A DNA stretch of 64,000 nt from Macropodus opercularis. Lineage: Eukaryota > Chordata > Actinopteri > Anabantiformes > Osphronemidae. The stretch's first letter is position 1, and each line of letters starts with the position of its first letter. This document shows, piece by piece, positions 14,414 to 21,045 of the stretch. Location of the stretch: contig CM061090.1 in the NCBI GenBank assembly GCA_030770545.1, forward strand, positions 17,580,501 to 17,644,500. The letters are read 5' to 3'. The notes under the pieces were generated by a model. That model had not been told where the DNA came from, did no database searches, and was given only the letters and a program-made list of their open reading frames with translations. A program made the translations under genes and the position numbers.

Positions 14414-17400
14414 AAAACCAAATGTACACATCAACTTTAAAATCGTTCAGTCCTCCAGCTCGGTTCATTGATTTCTTCCCTCCTGCTTCCACTCAGCAAA
14501 CACTCTCCTCTGTTTCTGCCTCCCCATTTGGCCTGCACTTATCGTTTTACCTGGTTTTCCTATCTCTTTGCAGGGTGCCATCATTATCCACGAAGTTTAT
14601 GAAGAAGGGGCAGCCTCCAAAGATGGCCGGCTGTGGGCAGGAGACCAAATCCTAGAGGTGCGGTGCCGGCTAATAAGCACTACGGGTGAAAGAGTGAGGC
14701 TGAGCACGTTTTAGTGCCTCAGATGCGACTTCCCGATTGAGTCATTCAAAGCGCAAACGCTGCAAAACTGCACATGCACTGATGGAAACGCGCAAGTGTA
14801 TGAGTCCTGTCTGAATTATGTGGACCGACAAGTTAAGTATCAACCTCCACTTTGACTTGCCCTGCAGCTGACCTCATGCTTTTCTCACAGGGGAAGAGCA
14901 GGGGTGGGGCTCAGGAGTTTAGTCATGGCAGCTCTAAATTGAAGGGCACACACACACACGCATACACACACACTTCCTTATGACTTAATTACACTCACGA
15001 TTTATTTCTGTCTCTGAGCCAAGCTGACGTGTTTAGAAAATAGGGTCAGAGAAGAAAAGGGAAAAGAGCGCTTTCCCAGTCCACAATGATGCCTTTTGCT
15101 GCTGTGGGAAAAAAGTCTTTTGCGTGTCCATGGCGAGAGCTAATGGGGTATTTCCCCTGGACACACATCAGTCTTTAAACTGACCGGTTGAGCCTCTGGT
15201 AGAGTTTTGTGGGAAGGATTGCTTCCCTTTAGTTAAATCTACAGTAAGTGTTCCAACCTCACCCTGTAGTTTAAATCCAGTGTTCGGCCATGTCAGCAGT
15301 CTCTGAGTTTCCAAAGAAGGAAGAGGACTTCAAGCTGTAAAACGTTAGCGTCAAACCAGGCTGTTAACACTGATTAGATCCCACTTAATGTCAGAAGTAC
15401 GATAGAAACAACCCCAGAGTTTTGGATCGCACGCAGGATAATTTACCTTGCTCTTGCTGCAGGTGAATGGAATTGACCTGCGCGTAGCCAGTCACGATGA
15501 AGCCATCAATGTGCTCCGGCAGACCCCGCAGAGGGTTCGGCTGACGGTCTACAGGGACGAGGCGCAGTACAAGGAGGAAGACCTGTGGGACTCGTTCACT
15601 GTGGAGCTGCAAAAGGAGCCTGGAGAGGGCCTGGGCCTGAGCATCGTAGGGAGGAGGTGAGAGGGATGCACACTGGAGAACATCTACTTGTATAGGCTGG
15701 TAAAAGGAAAGCACCTAGTAATAAACATCTGAGTAGCTGAAGAGTTACGGTGGTGTGTAGCTGCACTGTTCTTCTTTAATGCAGAACGCGGGACGAGAGG
15801 TTATCCTTCTTTTAGTACATTTAAATATAGTGTGTTTTCTCGTTATATCATGTGTTCGTTTCTATTATTTAAGAGGTACATAAGAAGATCGGAATAGTGG
15901 CAGTGGTACTGAATTTGAACACACCGTGGGTTTAAATCTCATTTTACAGCTGGATGACTGTTTCTTTGCCTGGGTGGATTCCTATCAGGGTAGAACGTCA
16001 TAAATCAGAGACGTGACTCAGCTCCTCACCGGAGGTTTGTGTTTGTGGCGCCGGCGGGGATCCTGGCCTCTTTGTTTAGTCACGAACGAGGCCGTGGCCA
16101 CATGTTTGCTGTGTTTTAGCGTTGCCGCCGACCTTCCCAGTAGAGCTGTGAAGGAAGATTTGCGTTACACTTTCAGGCCACTCTGGCAGAGCATTTACAG
16201 GTCGAGACACATGTGGGAGAGGGATCCGCTGCTGGTATGCAGACACAACAGCTCGCCGCGGTCGGGTGTGTGCAGCGCGGTGATGGATCAGGCCTTTGGG
16301 ATAAGGGTCTTATGCAGACAGGAACTGCTGACTGTGCATATTTATGTTTGTTTATCTTTTGCATCTGTGGATGTGTTTTAACGTCAAGGTTTTTAACTCG
16401 GTTTGTGATATGCATAAACAAACAAGAAAGTCACAAGCGGAGGTCAGCTTTCAACGTAGCCGTAAGGGTTTGCCTCCGGCGCAGTGGTTTTGCCGCACGT
16501 GTGGAAAAAGCAGCTCACGCGCTCAGCAGAATGGAAAAGACAGTAACATAAAAGACAGCCCTCAGCTCAAATGGAAAGCGCAAGCTAGCAGTTAGTGGCG
16601 AGGAGACGTGACAGCCAAGTACCTCTGGCACCGGAGCTCGAGCGGGATCGGGTTGCGTCGCTTCACAGCTTCTGCTGGTGTTAAGAGTCTTCATCCACGT
16701 GGATAAATGACCTTATACAAACAAAGGGCGCCGCAGATTTGTGCATTTGGGGAAAAAAGGCATCATCTCTTTTGCAATTAAGTTAATACCCTGCAGCACT
16801 TGGACTGTGTCAGCTGTACACTAGAAGCAAACTTTGACCTACTCAACAAGAAAAAAAACCTTATGAATTTAAGATCATTTCCTCATTTGGTCCTAATCTG
16901 AGCCGAGGGTTGAAAACATGCCTGTTGCTGAGGTGTCAGTCCCAAAACGTGCATCCTGTGAAGGCTCAACGTTACCTTGATAGAGCAGTGATTCTAAAAA
17001 TGGCAACCAAGACAAGAGGAAATGGAAGAACGCATGGTGTCAGGTCAGACAATGTCTTTCCTACATAAACTGAAGTAGCTTGAGGATTCAAGATGGAAAA
17101 CACATTCACTGAGTCTCACTTGGGAGGTAAACACACATTTTGGTATTAAAAAATTCAGTTTTACCATCTGCTGGTCCTGCAGGTTTATGTATCTGTCCGA
17201 TGGAACATTTTTCAATTGCTGGATCAATAGTGGATCATCAACGTACGTGTTGTCCAACATAGACAGAAAAGCAGTTCATTTTTAGCTAATTTATATAAGG
17301 CAAATTTATATGATTATAAGTGTTGTCTAAACCCCAAACAATCACACTTGAGCAGCGCTACACAACAACTCAGAGGCAAAACTCACAGCAGAACTAGGAT

Positions 17401-19797
17401 CAGGGTGGGCGGCCATCTGCCTTGAACAGCTGGCAAATGGGTCCGGTCTCACTGTCCAGTCTTTGTCTGCCCTGCCTTCCCACCAGGAACGACACAGGCG
17501 TGTTTGTGTCTGATATCGTGAAAGGAGGCTTGGTGGACACCGACGGCAGACTGATGCAGGGCGACCAGATCTTGTCCGTCAACGGTGAGGATGTCAGGTC
17601 AGCCACTCAGGAAGCCGTGGCAGCTCTACTCAAGGTCCGTCTACCACCGCGGTTCCCAGCCGAGTGAAGCACAGATAGTGGATTAAGTAAACGAAATAAA
17701 CAATGATGTTGCGTCTGGTGTTGTAGTGTTGCATGGGGCCTATAAAAATGGAGGTGGGGAGGTTTAAAGCTGGACCCTTCCACTCTGAAAGAAGACTGTC
17801 TCAGAGTAGTCAGGTAATGTGGCACTTATTTACTCATCGAAGGAACAGGCAACAATAAATGAATCAATTAAAACATAGACAACAAAAAATGATCTTAATG
17901 TCTTTGTTTCAGATGGGTGAAACAGGCATTTCCAAGCTGGCCTCTCAGGCATGTTCAGACTCTGAAAACCTTCCTGGTGACCTTGAGAAACTAAGCAGAA
18001 GTCTGGAATGTAAGAATCCTCTGATATAAATGATATTAATCCATGGCGTGTAGTTCGAGGACAGCCGTGGGAAACGGCAGCTACAGAGAGAGCATTCTAA
18101 CGCTTTCTCTTTTGGTTGCTCTCAGCTGCGGAGCCTCAGGACACCCGGACAGTGGAGTTCACTAAAGGTCCCAGCGATTCTCTGGGCGTCAGTATAGCAG
18201 GCGGGGTGGGCAGCCCTCTGGGTGACATACCCATCTTCATCGCCATGATGAACCCTGTAGGCCTGGCTGCTCAGACTAAGAAGCTGAAGGTACCAACTCT
18301 TCCTCTTCTTCGATCTGCATGACTTTTAGCGGGAGGCAACATTAAACATGTGCATTCACTGCATGTTAATTATGAGAGCAGGCCTCAGTCCCGCCCACTT
18401 GCCTCAGCGAGTCAATGCAAATCCAGTCTAAGGTCAAGAGCTGCAGCCTGTGCAAGTGACCTTCGCAGAGAAACTGACAATTGTCGCTGTGTGCGACGCA
18501 GACTGGAGGAGGACAATAGCCATAAATCCCTCACGCCTACTGTACACTGACACCATTAGGCCTCCAGAAAAGGCCGTTGGAGTGAATAAGGGAGTCTTGA
18601 ATCTGCTTTAATTGTTCATCCAGAAGACAGAGACGACAGCACTACACAATGCGATCACCGAAACGTTCACAGCACGAGCCATTGTATCACATCCACAAAG
18701 TTTAAAACACAGCACAACTCATACCCAGGAGCCGTAAGCACGGAGCCGCTGCTGCAGTTTCCCAGCCGCTCTCGCCTCCGCTTACAACCTGTAATGTGAC
18801 ATTTCCAGATCGGCGACCGCATCGTCAGTATCTGTGGAGCCTCCGCTGAAGGCATGAGCCACTCGCAGGCTGTCGCTCTGCTGAAGAACGCCACGGGCAC
18901 AATACAGCTGCAGGTAAAAAATAGCACACGCGGACGCCGGTCTCACGCCTTTCTGTTCTCATTAGACCAAACCCGCAGACGCTGTTATATAATCTCCATC
19001 TGATCTTCAACTGTATGCTTCGCTTCATGTGTGTCCAAAGTTTTCATCTGAAAAGAACAGTTGAAGGCTCCCTGCAGCAGACTTTAAAATACCATAAAAC
19101 CTGTCTCTCTTTCAGCATTAATGCCTTGTCAGTAGATCACGTCTACAATAATATCACTCTGTGTGTGTGTGTCTGTGTGTGTTCGTGCACCTGTAGGTGG
19201 TAGCAGGTGGTGACACAACCGTGACGGGCCCCGCTCAGGAGCAGGCAGCTGGAGGTCTCACACCCAGCTGCATCTTCCAGGATGACCTCGGGTATGAAGT
19301 GTATTGTCCACAGACGGTATCAGTAGTATCCTGCAGTGATGCAACGTGATACGTGCAGGAGTAAACGCTACAATGAGTCCGTCTGCTCAGTAATAAGAAT
19401 AACCGCCGTCCCTACTGTCTCCTCCTTCCAGCCCACCTCAGTATAAGACCATCACTCTTGAAAGAGGGCCTGACGGACTGGGTTTCAGTATAGTGGGAGG
19501 GTATGGCAGCCCCCACGGAGACCTGCCGATCTACGTTAAAACTGTTTTTGGAAAGGTTAGTGCGACAAGTTGCTCACTTTTGTCTTTGCACTGATGCCAT
19601 ATTGTACGTTATAAATCAAAACGCACGTGTGTGTGCACGTGTGTTATTAGGGGGCAGCAGCGGAGGACGGGCGTCTGAAGCGAGGGGACCAGATAATGGC
19701 CGTCAACGGTCAGTCCCTGGACGGGGTCACACACGAGGAAGCCGTCGGCATCCTGAAGAAGACCAAAGGAAACGTCACGCTCACCGTGCTGTCATAG
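47..19797 (+). CDS. mpdz: mpdz (MUPP1) C-terminal part, PDZ6-PDZ13, 29 chained exons
   Basis: Multi-PDZ scaffold of tight junctions, polarity complexes and synapses; its PDZ domains bind C-terminal tails of membrane proteins such as claudins and receptors. Twenty-nine exons with GT-AG borders and matching phases join into 1258 codons plus a TAG stop. Approximate domain positions within this partial protein: PDZ6 206-290, PDZ7 347-437, PDZ8 542-625, PDZ9 668-750, PDZ10 820-904, PDZ11 916-998, PDZ12 1055-1142, PDZ13 1174-1257. The carboxylate loops read LGMT, LGIS, LGLS, LGIT, LGLS, LGLS, LGVS and LGFS in order. PDZ7 carries the long insert RGMGSRLSNGEVMRG seen in the MPDZ/PATJ family. Eight domains in this order, ending in LTVLS, fit the 13-PDZ MPDZ rather than the 10-PDZ PATJ. 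Downstream lurap1l and tyrp1 give the MPDZ synteny. The first codon is split, so the 5' half (L27 and PDZ1-5) is outside. The teleost paralogue is not resolved. Confidence 0.95.
400..552 (+). CDS. mpdz: mpdz exon, linker before PDZ6
   Basis: 51 codons between TATTCGCAG and GTAGGC, phase 0 at both ends. The translation is acidic, then serine-rich (DEKALEHTYSEIQDDTFQ, then SSCSTDLDYLSSS). It has no domain and reads as disordered linker. Confidence 0.85.
553..1522 (+). other. mpdz intron, 970 bp
   Basis: Non-coding stretch between two linker exons. I see no repeat family or RNA gene in it. Short open frames here lack splice context. Confidence 0.8.
1523..1846 (+). CDS. mpdz: mpdz exon, large linker before PDZ6
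   Basis: The largest exon in the window: 108 codons in phase 0 after a strong acceptor (TTTTTACCCCAG) and before donor GTAAAC. It starts LTARLDLLDEHACFGDD and ends FGDIGDIQIFTK. Low-complexity Ser/Gln/Pro linker between PDZ5 and PDZ6, possibly a site for phosphorylation or short linear motifs. Confidence 0.9.
1866..2665 (-). mobile_element. Decayed, internally deleted Tc1/mariner-like element in an mpdz intron
   Basis: Two inverted arms face each other. The left arm, about 1895-1960, contains TGTACAGCACCACAGTGAAT then TTGAAATGAA. The right arm, about 2565-2625, contains TTCATTTCAAATTCTGTGTG then ATGCTGTACAG. These match the end sequence of a widespread teleost Tc1-like element (GTACACCACCACAATGGATTTGAAATGA, recalled from memory). 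Between them, 2245-2290 (GTGGTCTTCCAGGCCTTTTG) and 2375-2490 resemble the reverse complement of that element's transposase start and 5' leader. Most of the transposase is missing, so the copy is dead. Boundaries are approximate because the outer ends have diverged. Confidence 0.72.
2806..2917 (+). CDS. mpdz: mpdz exon, start of PDZ6
   Basis: 37 codons plus one base, starting DEEPGMKD after TACTCTGAAG and ending at the PDZ6 first strand FERTITVVKGNSSLG, with donor GTTTGT. The acceptor tract is weak. An upstream AG at 2740-2741 was tested, but its required phase meets a stop codon. Confidence 0.85.
2918..3612 (+). other. mpdz intron within PDZ6, 695 bp
   Basis: AT-rich non-coding stretch interrupting PDZ6 at the carboxylate loop. 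No repeat or RNA gene recognised. Confidence 0.75.
3613..3811 (+). CDS. mpdz: mpdz exon, body of PDZ6
   Basis: Encodes the rest of PDZ6: GMTVSAMKDGLGMLIRSIIH, then GGSISRDGRLGVGDLILAIN and an alpha-B helix with NAQARAMLRR. The alpha-B1 position looks like Asn rather than the class I His. Donor is GTAAGA, and the exon ends two bases into a Gly codon completed at 5565. Confidence 0.95.
3812..5564 (+). other. mpdz intron, 1.75 kb
   Basis: Long intron between PDZ6 and the PDZ6-PDZ7 linker, ending in a short GT run (5541-5556). Nothing gene-like is seen. The open frames at 4021-4281 and 4352-4618 lack splice signals or family resemblance. Confidence 0.7.
5565..5666 (+). CDS. mpdz: mpdz exon, PDZ6-PDZ7 linker
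   Basis: Acceptor TTTGTTCAG, donor GTACGT. Reads ITYVPAEYLEEYKASQEQ, a conserved post-PDZ6 segment in MPDZ and PATJ, then DDVFSEAAPLPAS. Phases 1 and 2 fit both neighbours. Confidence 0.93.
5869..5949 (+). CDS. mpdz: mpdz exon, PDZ6-PDZ7 linker
   Basis: Acceptor TTACTTTCAG, donor GTGAGC. Reads DVPNLPEREDGEGEE then SSSYSNWNQPR. The acidic patch followed by NWNQPR directly precedes PDZ7, as in the family. Confidence 0.93.
6064..6241 (+). CDS. mpdz: mpdz exon, N-terminal two thirds of PDZ7
   Basis: VELFRAPGKSLGISIVGG followed by the long loop RGMGSRLSNGEVMRGIFIKH and LKTGDRIVE. Acceptor CTTCCTCAG, donor GTAAAG. The intron that follows is only 90 bp. Confidence 0.97.
6332..6442 (+). CDS. mpdz: mpdz exon, C-terminal part of PDZ7
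   Basis: 37 codons: VDGVDLRDASHEQAVEAIRR then AGNPVTFLVQSIIHRPR. The alpha-B1 His (SHEQAV) indicates a class I ligand preference. Acceptor CTCTCTGTCAG, donor GTAAGT. Confidence 0.97.
7304..7378 (+). CDS. mpdz: Candidate mpdz cassette exon in the PDZ7-PDZ8 linker
   Basis: 75 bp with a good acceptor (CTCCACTGCTTCCTCAG) and donor (CAG|GTAATC), phase 0 on both sides and no stop, so inclusion keeps the frame. It encodes 25 residues starting PESMYSPAVEKHS. I know no family counterpart, so it may be chance. It is left out of the chained CDS count. Confidence 0.35.
8982..9030. repeat. Compound (AG)n-(TG)n microsatellite
   Basis: An AG run to position 9000 is followed by a TG run with one interruption, inside an mpdz intron. 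Confidence 0.95.
9321..9383 (+). CDS. mpdz: mpdz exon, PDZ7-PDZ8 linker
   Basis: 21 codons, phase 0 at both ends, SSVTDPCEEAPAAVAKDN... Acceptor ATGCTATAG and donor GTTGGT are modest. The short acidic linker makes the call moderately secure; it could itself be alternatively spliced, since skipping it keeps the frame. Confidence 0.65.
9628..9699 (+). CDS. mpdz: Candidate mpdz cassette exon with an NPF motif
   Basis: 72 bp, acceptor TTGTCTCTTCTCTGTAG, donor AAG|GTTTGT, phase 0 at both ends with no stop. It encodes 24 residues ending LHLFPTNPFTPTPFK. Human MPDZ has, as I recall it, a segment at the same place with LLHNLYP and STNPF, so the resemblance is in position and motif. NPF is the classic EH-domain ligand. 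Probably an alternatively spliced exon, not counted in the chained CDS. Confidence 0.6.
9700..10225 (+). other. mpdz intron, 526 bp
   Basis: Non-coding stretch before the acidic linker exon. Nothing specific is seen. Confidence 0.7.
10226..10415 (+). CDS. mpdz: mpdz exon, acidic linker before PDZ8
   Basis: 63 codons plus one base: PVKREAAKASPTSAVLPLPV at the start, then an Ala/Glu-rich run coded by GAG/GCG repeats, ending EDEFGYSW. The EFGYSW end is typical of the segment just before MPDZ PDZ8. Acceptor GGCGTGACAG, donor GTGAGT. The purine-rich GAGGAGGAGG tract also resembles exonic splicing enhancers and may vary in length. Confidence 0.92.
10416..11262 (+). other. mpdz intron, 847 bp
   Basis: Non-coding, no recognised repeat family. 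It ends in a long T tract (about 11250-11259) before the PDZ8 acceptor. A purine-rich stretch covers about 10840-11070. Confidence 0.7.
11263..11459 (+). CDS. mpdz: mpdz exon, N-terminal part of PDZ8
   Basis: NVIQRYGSLPGVLHMIELEK then GLGLSLAGNRDRSRMSVFVV and DGRLLVGDELLE. Acceptor is T10-CAG, donor GTGAGT. The carboxylate loop is GLGLS. Confidence 0.97.
11576..11667 (+). CDS. mpdz: mpdz exon, C-terminal part of PDZ8
   Basis: INGQVLFGHSHQNASSIIKS then SPSKVKIIFI. The alpha-B1 His is present (SHQNAS). Acceptor ATCCTGTTAG, donor GTAAAC. Ends two bases into an Arg codon. Confidence 0.96.
12238..12316 (+). CDS. mpdz: mpdz exon, PDZ8-PDZ9 linker
   Basis: Reads STEALNQMAVGPVREHEG, matching the conserved AxNQMAV segment after PDZ8. 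Acceptor CTGAAACAG, donor GTACGG. Confidence 0.9.
12450..12518 (+). CDS. mpdz: mpdz exon, linker into PDZ9
   Basis: 23 codons in phase 0, LETTAANGDADASKYA then HHVIKLK, which is the first beta strand of PDZ9. Acceptor TTCCCCACAG, donor GTGAGA. Confidence 0.9.
12902..12997 (+). CDS. mpdz: mpdz exon, first half of PDZ9
   Basis: EDGGLGITFVEGSTESGAEI then QSITEGKGHTGK. The loop reads GLGIT. The segment before the next exon lacks the usual DGRL and reads EGCM instead, so PDZ9 is the most divergent domain here. Confidence 0.93.
13086..13160 (+). CDS. mpdz: mpdz exon, middle of PDZ9
   Basis: EGCMKPGDKLLAVNGESVLG then YTVEK, covering the PGD-x-LLAVNG turn. Acceptor TTCGCTGCAG, donor GTAGGA. Confidence 0.95.
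13284..13479 (+). CDS. mpdz: mpdz exon, end of PDZ9 and PDZ9-PDZ10 linker
   Basis: VSSLLREAKGPVKLTFST completes PDZ9; the alpha-B1 position is Val, not His. A Ser/Thr-rich linker follows, with SSSFSSPQPS. Acceptor GTGTTTTAG, donor GTGAGT. The next intron is only 78 bp. Confidence 0.94.
13558..13703 (+). CDS. mpdz: mpdz exon, start of PDZ10
   Basis: SDPTTCPIIPGCETTIDISK then GRTGLGLSIVGGCDTLL, a highly conserved MPDZ segment. Acceptor CGTGTTAG, donor GTACGA. Confidence 0.97.
13704..14573 (+). other. mpdz intron within PDZ10, 870 bp
   Basis: Contains a CTCCTC-rich stretch (about 14155-14215) and a (AC)19 microsatellite. The open frame at 13791-14045 has no family resemblance and no splice support. 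Confidence 0.75.
14375..14412. repeat. (AC)19 microsatellite
   Basis: Uninterrupted AC dinucleotide run inside an mpdz intron. Confidence 0.97.
14574..14657 (+). CDS. mpdz: mpdz exon, middle of PDZ10
   Basis: GAIIIHEVYEEGAASKDGRL then WAGDQILE. Acceptor ATCTCTTTGCAG, donor GTGCGG. Confidence 0.97.
14658..15462 (+). other. mpdz intron, 805 bp
   Basis: Non-coding apart from a short AC run at about 14949-14970. Nothing else recognised. Confidence 0.7.
15463..15656 (+). CDS. mpdz: mpdz exon, end of PDZ10 and start of PDZ11
   Basis: VNGIDLRVASHDEAINVLRQ, then the very short linker YRDEAQYKEED, then FTVELQKEPGEGLGLSIVG. PDZ10 has the alpha-B1 His (SHDEAI). Acceptor TTGCTGCAG, donor GTGAGA. Confidence 0.97.
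15657..17486 (+). other. mpdz intron within PDZ11, 1.83 kb
   Basis: Second-longest intron seen. I recognise no repeat family or RNA gene. Open frames at 16013-16595 are unsupported. Confidence 0.7.
17487..17634 (+). CDS. mpdz: mpdz exon, body of PDZ11
   Basis: NDTGVFVSDIVKGGLVDTDG then RLMQGDQILSVNGEDV and ATQEAVAALLK. The alpha-B1 position is Thr (ATQEAV), unlike the class I His in PDZ7, 8, 10, 12 and 13. Donor GTCCGT is weak. Confidence 0.96.
17727..17813 (+). CDS. mpdz: mpdz exon, end of PDZ11 and linker
   Basis: 29 codons in phase 0: CCMGPIKMEVGRFKAGPFHS then ERRLSQSSQ. It matches the family segment GRxKAGPFHSERRxSQSSQ. Acceptor TGTTGTAG, donor GTAATG. The next intron is 99 bp. Confidence 0.94.
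17913..18009 (+). CDS. mpdz: mpdz exon, PDZ11-PDZ12 linker
   Basis: MGETGISKLASQACSDSE then LEKLSRSLE. Acceptor TCTTTGTTTCAG, donor GTAAGA. Ser-rich linker whose length is not conserved in the family. Confidence 0.88.
18126..18289 (+). CDS. mpdz: mpdz exon, first half of PDZ12
   Basis: RTVEFTKGPSDSLGVSIAGG then VGSPLGDIPIFIAMMNPVGL and AAQTKKLK. The long SPLGDxPIFIAMM loop is diagnostic of PDZ12. Acceptor TTGCTCTCAG, donor GTACCA. Confidence 0.97.
18290..18808 (+). other. mpdz intron within PDZ12, 519 bp
   Basis: Non-coding; nothing recognised. Confidence 0.75.
18809..18913 (+). CDS. mpdz: mpdz exon, second half of PDZ12
   Basis: IGDRIVSICGASAEGMSHSQ then AVALLKNATGTIQLQ. The alpha-B1 His is present (MSHSQAV). 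Acceptor ACATTTCCAG, donor GTAAAA. Confidence 0.97.
19197..19291 (+). CDS. mpdz: mpdz exon, PDZ12-PDZ13 linker
   Basis: VVAGGDTTVTGPAQEQAAGG then SCIFQDDLG, where SIFQDDLG is conserved just before PDZ13. A GT run sits in the intron just before the acceptor CACCTGTAG. Confidence 0.94.
19432..19555 (+). CDS. mpdz: mpdz exon, first half of PDZ13
   Basis: YKTITLERGPDGLGFSIVGG then YGSPHGDLPIYVKTVFGK. The canonical GLGF loop is retained. Acceptor CTCCTTCCAG, donor GTTAGT. Confidence 0.98.
19651..19797 (+). CDS. mpdz: mpdz last coding exon, end of PDZ13
   Basis: GAAAEDGRLKRGDQIMAVNG then VTHEEAVGILKKTKGNVTLT and the C-terminus VLS, with TAG at 19795-19797. The protein ends directly after PDZ13, as in mammalian MPDZ. 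Confidence 0.98.
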   Translation, partial: GAAAEDGRLKRGDQIMAVNGQSLDGVTHEEAVGILKKTKGNVTLTVLS

Positions 19798-20365
19798 ACA
19801 CGCAAACTCTCACAAACGCACACTACTGTTCCTGCACCCGCGTGGACTGTTGAGTTACGTATGGCAGCACGTGTCTGGCAGGAGGAGAGCTCACACCAGC
19901 ATCACTTTACAACTAGTTGGAAGTACACATACTCAAATAACACGCCAGAAAAAAGACGCCGAGGATTATGAAGGAGCCTGCTGCTCGTGTAGCTGTGAAT
20001 GCTGTGACTGATGTAAGCCTGCTACAAACATGTCATCATCTGACCTTTTATTACTCATTCGCCCCAAACAGATTCAAAAGTGAAACGTAAAATAATTTCA
20101 AAATTCCCAAATAGCTTGACTTGAGCACGGTCGATAGTTGTGTTGTTGCTACAGTATATGAATTTTAGGGAGTCGTAGATAGTGTCAGGAACAACCCACA
20201 GCTCTCGGTTGAAATATTCCCTGGTTTGCGTTTGGCCCTTTCTGGTGTTAAGACAAACGGATTAAATGTAAGATGATTCATTTCAGAGCTTTTATTGCTA
20301 AAGAGGAAAGGCCTGTTTTCCAAGTTTTATTACAGCCTGATGTCTACACATGGGTGTGATCTCCC

Positions 20366-20371
20366 AATAAA
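20366..20371 (+). promoter_or_regulatory. Possible proximal mpdz poly(A) signal
   Basis: AATAAA about 570 bp after the stop. No clear GT-rich element follows closely, so it is the weaker candidate. Confidence 0.4.
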
Positions 20372-21016
20372 TTCAGAGAACAAAATACGCTTGAGGCGAT
20401 GAACGGATTAGCAGGATTTAGCTAAAAGCTATATTATCAGATCACAGCACTAATTGTTTTTGGTTTTTTTGGATTGTTTCTGCATTGCACTGCTGTCTGC
20501 AATTAATCACTGATTTTCCTGAAAGGCTAATGCTGCTGTAAACTGGTGTTAATGAACTTCTCGCGGCCTCGCTGAAGTGGCCGTAAGAGCATTTAAGGGC
20601 TCCGATCGATGTAAATCTACAGTGCGAGGATACATTTCTGAAGGGAAAGCTGTGAAAAGTGACTAGATGATGTCACTTGACTAGATGAAGAACTCACTGA
20701 AATATAGTGCTGCTAAAGCTGATATTTAAAAGTATTATGTCACAGTATTTGGTTGTTTTTTTTTATTTTAAGTATTACTCTTCACTTCACGAACATTCAT
20801 CCCTTACGCGCTTGTTACGTCGTGGACGAGCGGTCGCTCTAAAGTGTTAGGGCTGTCGTGTTGAAGGGAGCCGAGCTCACGTTGAACTTGTTTACTCAGA
20901 GTCACCCAGTGTGTAGTTTATGAAGTCATTACATCTCCTGTGTGCTCTAGTTACAGAGACGGGTGCCTGTCCTCTGTCGTGTCACCGTAAGCGCTGAATT
21001 TATTCACGCCGACCTA

Positions 21017-21022
21017 AATAAA
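21017..21022 (+). promoter_or_regulatory. Likely distal mpdz poly(A) signal
   Basis: AATAAA about 1.2 kb after the stop, followed within 20-40 bp by TTGTTTTGGTTTTTTTGGTG, a typical downstream element. Confidence 0.6.
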
Positions 21023-21045
21023 AGTGACCTTTGGATTCAGTTGTT

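Larger units (their letters stand above)
19798..21045 (+). other. mpdz: mpdz 3' UTR (inferred)
   Basis: Non-coding sequence after the mpdz stop. Two AATAAA signals occur; the second, followed by a GT/T-rich element, is the better end. The extent is inferred without transcript data. Confidence 0.6.

Noticed and set aside
15900..15960. Possible tRNA-derived SINE head (GGTTTAAATCTC resembles a B box)
   Set aside because: No matching A box at the right distance, no tail and no second copy noticed.
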